From Runella slithyformis DSM 19594 (lineage in GTDB: Bacteria; Bacteroidota; Bacteroidia; Cytophagales; Spirosomataceae), in the NCBI RefSeq assembly GCF_000218895.1, contig NC_015703.1:5345001-5409000 (forward strand): a stretch of DNA of 64,000 nt. The letters are read 5' to 3'. A program made the translations under genes and the position numbers. Positions 26,580 through 33,755 of the stretch are shown here, piece after piece; within the stretch, counting starts at the first letter, position 1, and each line of letters begins with the position of its first letter. The notes under the pieces were generated by a model. That model was given only the letters and a program-made list of their open reading frames with translations, made no database searches and had not been told where the DNA came from.

Positions 26580-27161
26580 CGTTAGGGCTCTGGCAACGCC
26601 CGGTTTCCGGAATAGCGTCTGATCAAAGCACTCACCTCTCCGAGTTTGTCTTCACTACAGGAATGCGCTTTTAATAAAACGGCGAATACTGAAATCAGGA
26701 TTGGCGGCAAGGGCTACTTTTTGGAGAGGTGTTATGGGAGCTTTCGACCTCTTTATCAATGCCCGAATGTAGGGAAACAGTTTTTTTTCCTCCAATCGAA
26801 TGTGTTCGATTAATCTGGATTTATCGTCATAAAAAAAATACGCCAACCCGGCCGGCAATTGATGACTTTTGCTGTTTTTAGTGAAAATCTGCAACATCAA
26901 CTGCTCAATTTCGGGCAGTTTCTTTGACAGATAGTAGCGATGCGTTACCTGTAAATACCGCGGACTTTCCTCGATCGGTTATTTTTTCATCTTCTCGAAA
27001 GGAAACCCTTCGGCATTGGCATACAGTTGCGAAATGAGGTCAATCCATTCCGGGTTCATACCCATTGTTTAGAGCAACTCCACCGGCCGCGTACCCTGTT
27101 AACCGTTCTAAATAAGCTGATACACTTTTTCAGCATCTGAAAATTTATTTAAAGGAGCCAT
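26580..27161 (-). pseudogene. Hemerythrin-type (RIC/YtfE-like) gene, degraded
   Basis: A single reading frame from ATG 27161 can be followed to 26655 through four in-frame stops (near residues 18, 21, 31 and 61). It keeps the hemerythrin pattern: THRYYLSKKLPEIEQL, LIEHIRLEEKKLFPYI. After that the frame is lost, but the adjacent frame continues the domain (SCSEDKLGEVSALIRRYSG) to about 26580, showing a frameshift. The final third, with the last iron ligands, is missing. Hemerythrin-like RIC proteins repair iron-sulfur clusters or handle di-iron. Nothing translated from here should be functional. Confidence 0.75.
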
Positions 27162-27322
27162 GTTGTTGGGGGATTGAGTGTAAATAAATTTACTGAAAAG
27201 GATCGGTCTAAAGAATGACCGGTATCATTTCATCTCTTGATTTTCTCATTCCCCAACCCACGTCCAAGTCTATGTTATATTTCGTTGAATAAACGGCATA
27301 AAAAACCGGATTCGCTATCCAA

Positions 27323-29425
27323 TCAATAACAATCCGTTAACAGTCGGTGCTGTTTCCTTAGTTCTTCCGTAGAGGGCAACGCATTTGAAGCCGTAATTTT
27401 TTCAATTGTTTCCAACACTCCTTTCAGCATAGTGCGCGAGCCGCAAATCATGATTGTCCCATTTTCCTTTAAAACCTCCGCTACTTCCGATTCTCTCCGC
27501 AGCAGTAAATCCTGCACATATGCGTTGTCGTTTTCCCTCGAAAAAACGAGGTATCGGTTATCTGCAAAACAATATTTTTCAAACAGCTTAAAATCCGCCT
27601 GAAATTTTCCGCCCCAAAACAATTTGCTACCGGATGATTGCATTCCCAAAAATGGCGCAATGCCCGTCCCGTTGGCAATCATCAACACAGGGGTGTGATG
27701 GTTGGGACAATAAAAAGATGGATTTCGCTTAACGAACGCCTCAAAATAGTCACCCACGGATAAGCTCCCCAAAAAGTTGGAACAAAGCCCCGTTCGTTTG
27801 ATGACGAGCAGCAGTTCTGTCGGACTGACGGAAGCAATGGAATAAAACCGCTCTATGTTTTCGTTGGGAGGATAAACGCCCAACAAATCGCCTGAGTGGA
27901 TTTTCAACTTTTCGGCATGGGTAATCCGCAGCAAAAAGGTATCTTCGTTTTCTTTTTTTTCAAGAATGGTAAACGTTTCTAATCCCTTTTTACGAACAGG
28001 GTGAAGGTGTTTGGTGTTGATGGACAAAGTGATTTTCTGACTTCTGTTCAATGCCCGTACCCAGTCAATAAACTGTACAGCCGATTGATTGTCAACGGTC
28101 ATGTACGGAACAATTTCCCGGGCATTTCCGAGAGGAACTATATGATTACGAAACTGTTCGGCAAAAGCACAAAAGGCGGGATATTGACGTGAACCAAAAC
28201 CTAAAACACTGAATTGAATGGCCTCGGCAAAAGACATTTTTTCTTCGAGTTGCTCAATGATGTTTTGAGCGTTTTGTGGCGCATCGCCATTGCCATAGGT
28301 GGAAGTCAGGAACAGAACCGTTTTTTTGCCGTTCAGCTTTGGAAAATGTTCCATCCCGAGCGTACCTACTTTGATTCCGAGATTTTGATACGCTTCTTCC
28401 AACGCATCGGCAAAACGCCACGTGTGGCCTGTTTCAGAACCTACCAGAATGATTATTTCAGCATCGTCGGCGAGGGCCGCTTTGTGTTTTTTCAGGCGTA
28501 ATTTATCCATCACCATCTGAAAACCCGTAAAACTCAAAAACACCATTACCAACGAAGTAAGCCACAAAACACCTGCCCAGCCCTTGGTTCCTTCGCCCGT
28601 GTGGAGTATAAAATTCACCACGCGCATACGTTCGCGTACCGGCAATAATTCCGTTTTGATTAAACGCCCTTTTGTTTTATCGAAATGAAGGTTCCTGTCC
28701 GAAAGTTCTACGACCAACGGCTCATCGTCCATGACGGGGTAGTTTACTTTTTTAACCTCCGGGAGCAGAATTTTATCAAATGGAATCGTTGTAGCCGCTG
28801 ATGCGCTTACGCCGCTGGAGGACACAGGCGAAAAACGGACGATTGACAAATACGTTCCCGAAACAGCCACGACAAGAATCGGAATCAAAAACAGGCGACT
28901 CCACTGTGCATGTCCGTCGCGCTTGATTTCCAATATTTTGACAGATTTGAACAGGGCTTTCAGGCCCCCCGCCCGTTTGATGTGCAATCCGATGCCGCTC
29001 ACTGCCAAAAATACAAGGGCAAGCGAAGCCAAGCCCATCAGAATTCGGCCGGGCGTTTTGAGAAAAAGTGAACGATGCAGGTCCCGACTTAGGTCAAAAA
29101 CAGGATGTAAACTTTTGGGAGTCGTTACAATTTTTCCCGTTTCCACATTGACAAACAACGTTCCTTCTTTTTCCAATCCTACCCCTTCCACTTTGATGTT
29201 GCCGTAGGCATCTTTCTCAAAACTGAATACTTCGAGAAAGTTTTCGTTGAGTTTTTCTTGAAATTCAGCAAGCGTTACATCAGACTTTGATTGCCCCGAA
29301 ACCGCATTTTGGCTGATAAACCAAGGTTCCAGCGCCAAAATACATCCGGTAACGGAAGCTGAAAAAATAAAAAGACCGGCCACTACCGTGGAGGCAAAAT
29401 GGAGCCTTCGCCAAAATTCAGTCAT
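27323..29425 (-). CDS. PepSY membrane protein fused to flavodoxin and FAD/NAD reductase domains (probable ferric reductase)
   Basis: 700 residues. The N-terminal 310 are a PepSY-type membrane domain with helices at about 10-32, 128-148, 178-198 and 283-305 and conserved His117, His172 and His275 as possible heme ligands. A flavodoxin domain (about 324-460, GSETGHTWRFADAL) follows. A ferredoxin-reductase-like FAD/NAD domain (RFYSIAS 526-532, GTGIAPF 586-592, CGSRTM 661-666) completes it. The build resembles sulfite or P450 reductase flavoproteins hung on a membrane. Electrons could flow from NAD(P)H through FAD, FMN and heme to the periplasm. It overlaps no gene; the DUF2271 gene ends 5 bp upstream. 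Ferric reduction is inferred from context. Confidence 0.85.
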   Translation of the reverse strand: MTEFWRRLHFASTVVAGLFIFSASVTGCILALEPWFISQNAVSGQSKSDVTLAEFQEKLNENFLEVFSFEKDAYGNIKVEGVGLEKEGTLFVNVETGKIVTTPKSLHPVFDLSRDLHRSLFLKTPGRILMGLASLALVFLAVSGIGLHIKRAGGLKALFKSVKILEIKRDGHAQWSRLFLIPILVVAVSGTYLSIVRFSPVSSSGVSASAATTIPFDKILLPEVKKVNYPVMDDEPLVVELSDRNLHFDKTKGRLIKTELLPVRERMRVVNFILHTGEGTKGWAGVLWLTSLVMVFLSFTGFQMVMDKLRLKKHKAALADDAEIIILVGSETGHTWRFADALEEAYQNLGIKVGTLGMEHFPKLNGKKTVLFLTSTYGNGDAPQNAQNIIEQLEEKMSFAEAIQFSVLGFGSRQYPAFCAFAEQFRNHIVPLGNAREIVPYMTVDNQSAVQFIDWVRALNRSQKITLSINTKHLHPVRKKGLETFTILEKKENEDTFLLRITHAEKLKIHSGDLLGVYPPNENIERFYSIASVSPTELLLVIKRTGLCSNFLGSLSVGDYFEAFVKRNPSFYCPNHHTPVLMIANGTGIAPFLGMQSSGSKLFWGGKFQADFKLFEKYCFADNRYLVFSRENDNAYVQDLLLRRESEVAEVLKENGTIMICGSRTMLKGVLETIEKITASNALPSTEELRKQHRLLTDCY

Positions 29426-29430
29426 CCAAC

Positions 29431-29931
29431 TCAGGGGTTTTTGATCAGTTTCACGTAGCGAATGTAGCCAGTGCCTTCGACGGCTTTACCCACATTTGCC
29501 TCCGAAAAGGCCATTTCAACATCTTTCTCTTTGTAGTCTTTGTTTTCGACGGCAGTTTCAAACCGTAGTTGATAGCCTTTATCAAACACAGTTTCATCCG
29601 CCGTGATGGAAAATACCCTGCGACTCCCGGCCGTGATGGAAGCTCCCGAAACACCATCCACATTTTCTTTGGTAATGGTATAAAACTTAAACCAAGAAGG
29701 CAGGTCATCCCACCAGCGTTTTTCTTTGCCAAAGACCTGCAACGTTTTTTTGTATTTCCCTTTGTTGTCAATCAATGAAACCATTACATAAGCGCCTTCG
29801 CCGGAGTAGTTGGTGAGTTGCACCAAACACTTGAAAGATACCTGAGCAGAAGCTGATTTAAAACTAACTGAGCTGTAGGCGGCAATCAGTAAGACCACTA
29901 CTCCCACCATTATTTTTTTCGACATATTCAT
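29431..29931 (-). CDS. DUF2271 periplasmic protein with flavinylation-type motif
   Basis: 166 residues with a signal peptide ending near AQ30. The DUF2271 body contains DGVSGASITAGSR (92-104). The D-G-x-S-G-A-S segment is close to the D-x-x-(S/T)-G-A-T motif that ApbE modifies with FMN, with Ser98 in the modified position. With apbE two genes upstream and a flavodoxin-type membrane reductase 5 bp downstream, it is a good candidate for a flavin-carrying periplasmic electron acceptor. The modification itself is inference. Confidence 0.75.
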   Translation of the reverse strand: MNMSKKIMVGVVVLLIAAYSSVSFKSASAQVSFKCLVQLTNYSGEGAYVMVSLIDNKGKYKKTLQVFGKEKRWWDDLPSWFKFYTITKENVDGVSGASITAGSRRVFSITADETVFDKGYQLRFETAVENKDYKEKDVEMAFSEANVGKAVEGTGYIRYVKLIKNP

Positions 29932-29933
29932 TC

Positions 29934-31421
29934 CTATTTTTTAAGAAAATCAAGATTTACTTTTTGCTTACCCAACACTTCATTTTCAGCAATGAGGTCG
30001 AGTACCGATTCATCCAACTCAGTTTTCACGTTGGGATTGGCTCCTTTTTCAACCAAAAACGTTAATAAATCCAGGTTTTTAGCCTTCATGCCTGCATAAT
30101 GCAGCACCGTATAGCCGTCTTTGTCTTTGGCGTTGATGTCTTCGCCCCATTCAATCAATTTTGCCAGTAGTTCTTTATCGTCTTTTTCCAACGCCGTGTG
30201 AAGTAATTTTCCTGTTTTGGGAAAGGTCAATCCGGACGAAGCAAGCAAATTCATGATATCGCCGGCGCGCTGAAGGCTCCCTCTGCCCTTCCGATACGAA
30301 CTCACGAGTGTGAAATACAAATCATTGCCGTCTTTGTCTCTAAGGTCCGTTTTTGCTCCTTTCTCAATCAACAATTTCACCACTTCTGCGGAGTTCATAG
30401 CCACGGCATTCGACAAAGCCGATTTGTTGATTTTATTGACGGCATTCACGTTGTTTTTATCCAACCAGAAGCGTACATACGTTGGAGTACCGTTGGTGGC
30501 AGCCAACATCAACGGCGTATTTCCTTCTTTATCAGCATGCGAAAGATTCATTCCGTTTTCGGTAAGAAATTGAAGTACAGGCTCATCTGCCCCCATACGT
30601 GCTACGGCATGTACTAATGTCTGCCCGTTGGGGGACTGAACTTTAGGGTCTAAACCCAAACTTTTGAGGTATAGAAGCATTTCGACGTTGAGTCTTCCCC
30701 CACGACCGCGACCGATGAACGAGAATGCATTTTCGCCCGCCGGATTGGGGGCATAACTTACGCCCATTGCCACGAGTTCTTTGAGGGTTTTGAGATTGCC
30801 TCCCGGCACGGCGTAATGAAACAGCCCGTTGCCTTTTTTATCGGTATCTTTCAGCGTAAGTCCTTTACTGACAAAATAATTAAGAAACGAAACATCCTTT
30901 AAGCCACCAATTGCGGTCAGCATTACGTTGCGACCTTCTTCATCTTTGTCATTTTTTATGTCTCCGCCGTTTTTAAGGCATAGCTCATAGATTTCAGGGT
31001 CGGCTTTACCGCTCAGTGCCGCGTGCATCAGGAGTGACTGCCCGTGGCTGTTGATGAGGTCGGTTTTCGATTTTTTTTCTAACAATAACTTCATCACCGG
31101 CACATTCCCTTTTTGGGTAGTCCACATCAAATAATTGTTGGAGTGGTGCGTCACGACGTTAACATCAATGCCGGGTTGGTCAAAAATAAACCTGATGGTT
31201 TCATCATCACAATCGGCCATCATAGACAGCAGTGGGCCATCCCAGCCGCCCGGGCCCATTTCAAGGATATTGTGTCCTTCGGCCATTTTCTGTTTTACGA
31301 TCTCAACAGACGGTTTGGTTGCCCAAAATTCGCGACTGTGGAAGATATTCTGCGCAAAAAGCGAAGCCTCCGCCAACACAAACAGGAGGGTTAAAGTGAG
31401 TTTATTTTTCATTTTTGACAT
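29934..31421 (-). CDS. Secreted ankyrin-repeat protein
   Basis: 495 residues with a signal peptide (about 23 residues, ending LFAQ) and roughly ten to twelve ankyrin repeats, for example DKEGNTPLMLAATNGT and DKDGYTVLHYAGMKAK. Ankyrin stacks bind proteins. A periplasmic location is unusual for ankyrins but known in Bacteroidetes iron loci. ATG 31421 or 31412 could start it. It is 2 bp from the DUF2271 gene and 21 bp from apbE, so it is cotranscribed and may scaffold the redox partners. Confidence 0.85.
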   Translation of the reverse strand: MSKMKNKLTLTLLFVLAEASLFAQNIFHSREFWATKPSVEIVKQKMAEGHNILEMGPGGWDGPLLSMMADCDDETIRFIFDQPGIDVNVVTHHSNNYLMWTTQKGNVPVMKLLLEKKSKTDLINSHGQSLLMHAALSGKADPEIYELCLKNGGDIKNDKDEEGRNVMLTAIGGLKDVSFLNYFVSKGLTLKDTDKKGNGLFHYAVPGGNLKTLKELVAMGVSYAPNPAGENAFSFIGRGRGGRLNVEMLLYLKSLGLDPKVQSPNGQTLVHAVARMGADEPVLQFLTENGMNLSHADKEGNTPLMLAATNGTPTYVRFWLDKNNVNAVNKINKSALSNAVAMNSAEVVKLLIEKGAKTDLRDKDGNDLYFTLVSSYRKGRGSLQRAGDIMNLLASSGLTFPKTGKLLHTALEKDDKELLAKLIEWGEDINAKDKDGYTVLHYAGMKAKNLDLLTFLVEKGANPNVKTELDESVLDLIAENEVLGKQKVNLDFLKK

Positions 31422-31442
31422 TGATTGAGCGGTTACTGAAAA

Positions 31443-32441
31443 TTATGGCAGTTGTTTTTTAAATCCCTCGGTCCGAACCACTTCCAAGCCTTGTTTCCCT
31501 TTAAAGACAATTTGCAGTTCAAAATCCAGTTGTTTGGCCAAGGCAAGGCTTTTGTCTTTTCCCACTACCGTAAATGCCGTGGCCCAGGCATCCGCTTCGG
31601 TACAGGTAGGGGCTAAAACCGATACCGACACGACAGAATGCGCCACGGGCTTACCGGTTGTAGGGTTAAGGATATGGCTTAATTGTTTCCCGTCCATTTC
31701 CAGAAAATTCCGATAGTTACCGGAGGTAGCCAGGCTCATTGTGCCCAAGGATACAATTGAGTGTAGTTCATTCTGTTCGCCGGTTTCGTTTTGTATAGGT
31801 TTCTCAATACCCACTTTCCAGTCCTCCCCTTTGCTGTTTTTACCCCTTGCTCTCACCTCTCCTCCTACTTCAATGAGGTAGTTCAGGATGCCTTTGTTTT
31901 CGAGATGAGCGGCGATGACATCCACGGTATAGCCTTGGGCAATGGCATTAAAATCCAATTGAATGGCAGGGTGTTGTTTTGTGACTCTGTTGCCGTCGAG
32001 CATAACTTTTTCTAAGCCGATGAATTGTTTTAATGAATCAATCGTGCGGTCGTCGGGCAGCGGCAGGTCGTTGGTACGGATAAAGCCCCATGCTCTGCTC
32101 AAGGGGCCGATGGTTGGGTCAAAAGCCCCCGATGATTGCCGATGTACCTCCATTGACTTCCGGAGTACATTCTGAAAATGCTCATCAACTTCCTGCCAAT
32201 CAGTTATTTTATTAAACCTTGAAATACCGGAAGTACTATCCCACAGCGACATGCTGCGGTCTATTACCTGAAAAATGCTGTCTGCGTGTTCGGCGGAAAA
32301 TGCCCTTTGTTGCCCTTTGAAGGTAATGGCATACGTCGTTCCCTGCGCCTTTCCTGTAATTTTTTGATATTCCTTTTCCGCTTTTTCACAGGCTGAAAAA
32401 ACGACACTTGAGACAAGACAAACAACAAACAGCTTATTCAT
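31443..32441 (-). CDS. apbE: FAD:protein FMN transferase
   Basis: 332-residue lipoprotein (lipobox VFSAC, Cys18) of the ApbE family. Family blocks are SGAFDPT (104-110), LDFNAIAQGY (162-171), ATSGNYRNF (238-246), HILNPTTGKP (256-265) and TEADAWATAF with the Mg-binding Asp284. ApbE splits FAD and links FMN to Thr or Ser of partner proteins outside the cytoplasm. The DUF2271 protein two genes downstream carries a matching motif and is the likely substrate. Confidence 0.94.
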   Translation of the reverse strand: MNKLFVVCLVSSVVFSACEKAEKEYQKITGKAQGTTYAITFKGQQRAFSAEHADSIFQVIDRSMSLWDSTSGISRFNKITDWQEVDEHFQNVLRKSMEVHRQSSGAFDPTIGPLSRAWGFIRTNDLPLPDDRTIDSLKQFIGLEKVMLDGNRVTKQHPAIQLDFNAIAQGYTVDVIAAHLENKGILNYLIEVGGEVRARGKNSKGEDWKVGIEKPIQNETGEQNELHSIVSLGTMSLATSGNYRNFLEMDGKQLSHILNPTTGKPVAHSVVSVSVLAPTCTEADAWATAFTVVGKDKSLALAKQLDFELQIVFKGKQGLEVVRTEGFKKQLP

Positions 32442-32509
32442 TTAGAAAGAACTAATTTAATTGGCTGCCATTCAGTTTCGTTCTTGAAAGACAGCCTTTG
32501 AAAATCAAT

Positions 32510-33554
32510 TTAGAAAATACGGATGTAGTGACTTCCTGCTTTATTTACCAATTTTGCCCCTTTGGTTACCTCACCGGTTCTTTTCTTAAAGATGTAGATA
32601 TTGCCATCTTTTCCTACGGGGGTTACGGCCACAAATACTTCGCCGCCGCTCACCTTTGGCGTTCAGATCCACACGAGCGATGTACCCCTGCTCCATTCCT
32701 TTGTGGGTATAAAGTACGCAGGCAATTCCGTTACCTGCATATTTCCAACTGTCAACGTATACCGCTTTTACGCCCAATGCGGCATCTAAACTGAATACAT
32801 ACGAATCATTGTACTCATTGTTTTGGTTGATTCTCAGGATGTGTGCGCTGCTGTGTCGTTGAGTAGCCTGATAGATATTTCCATCTTCTGCCACAAAGCC
32901 GTTGGGGCTGCGGTAGCCGCTGTTGTCTCCCAAACTTATGGTTGAAGTAATAATTTCCGGATTTTCGGGCGAAACATAATCTACCACCACCGATTTGCGG
33001 CCTAAGGGGTCGAACGTGCTTTCGGTAAGACCGGTAGCCGTGCCCGACATACCATTGAGATTATAATTGATGACCGAACCCAACCCGCCATTTTGACGTA
33101 TCCTGATGCCTGCGGTTCTGTCCAGCATTTCGTTGGTTTGAACATTACGCTGTGCTATTTCTTTGGTTTCAATAACGTTTACGGCAAAGCCCTTGCTCTC
33201 AATTTCTTTTTTCTCCGATTTTTGAATTACCATCACTTCGTCCAACTCAACGTTTTTGGGCTTTACGAGGATTGATACGTCAATTAGCGCGTTATTTACA
33301 TCAATTTTTATACTTTGGGATTCAATCTTCACCGAAGAAACCGTGAGTTCATCCTTCCCTAAGGGTACATTCTTTAACACAAAAAATCCATAATGATCGG
33401 CAATACTGGTAGTATTGCTTTTGGTCAATTTTACGCCGGCAAAACTTACTCCGCCGTTTTCTTTCGAATACACCTTACCCCTGAGCGTCGCTGTTTGTGC
33501 CAAACCATTGAGATAACGCAGCGTAAGCAAAAAAGTGGTAAACATTATTTTCAT
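32510..33554 (-). pseudogene. Deletion fusion of a TonB receptor N-terminus with a DUF4374 protein
   Basis: From ATG 33554 a signal peptide (MKIMFTTFLLTLRYLNGLAQ), a carboxypeptidase-like domain and the first part of a TonB plug (GIRIRQNGGLGS, NYNLNGMSG) are readable. Near 33045 the frame passes directly into the middle of a DUF4374 protein (ESTFDPLGRKSVVVDY, HILRINQNNEYNDSYVFSL). Near 32653 the DUF4374 frame shifts; the in-frame reading stops at 32586. The true C-terminal part (EVFVAVTPVGKDGNIYIF) continues in another frame to a stop at 32510. The receptor barrel and DUF4374 N-terminus are gone. DUF4374 genes normally follow TonB receptors in Bacteroidetes iron loci. Confidence 0.8.
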
Positions 33555-33618
33555 GATAGAAATGGGATAGAACAGAAAAAAGTATTCAATCAAAATAACA
33601 TTGCAACGAGTCAATATT

Positions 33619-33639
33619 TATTTAGACTTATTTTAAATA
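33619..33639. promoter_or_regulatory. Fur-box-like palindrome upstream of the TonB/DUF4374 fusion
   Basis: TATTTAGAC-T-TATTTTAAATA-type 21-mer: 8 of 10 symmetric positions pair. It lies 65 bp before the start at 33554 and about 20 bp from a TATTTTG element on the minus strand (33597-33591). Confidence 0.55.
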
Positions 33640-33653
33640 ATTCGCAAAGTAAA

Positions 33654-33685
33654 GCCCTGAACTTTGCACTTCCAAAGTTCAGGGC
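33654..33685 (-). terminator. Hairpin terminator after the propeller gene
   Basis: A perfect 13-bp stem pairs 33654-33666 with 33673-33685 around a 6-nt loop. TTTACTTT follows on the minus strand. It ends the gene at 33756-35888 and sits between two Fur-box-like sites. Confidence 0.7.
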
Positions 33686-33689
33686 CATT

Positions 33690-33710
33690 TATTTAGAACT
33701 ATTTTAAATA
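33690..33710. promoter_or_regulatory. Second Fur-box-like palindrome
   Basis: A 21-mer beginning TATTTAGAACTATTTT and ending AAATA, nearly identical to the one at 33619-33639 and again 8 of 10 symmetric. It lies on the far side of the hairpin from the downstream gene. Confidence 0.5.
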
Positions 33711-33755
33711 GTCACCCTTTTATCCGTTCATTGTCAGAGAGTTGGAGGCTTACAC

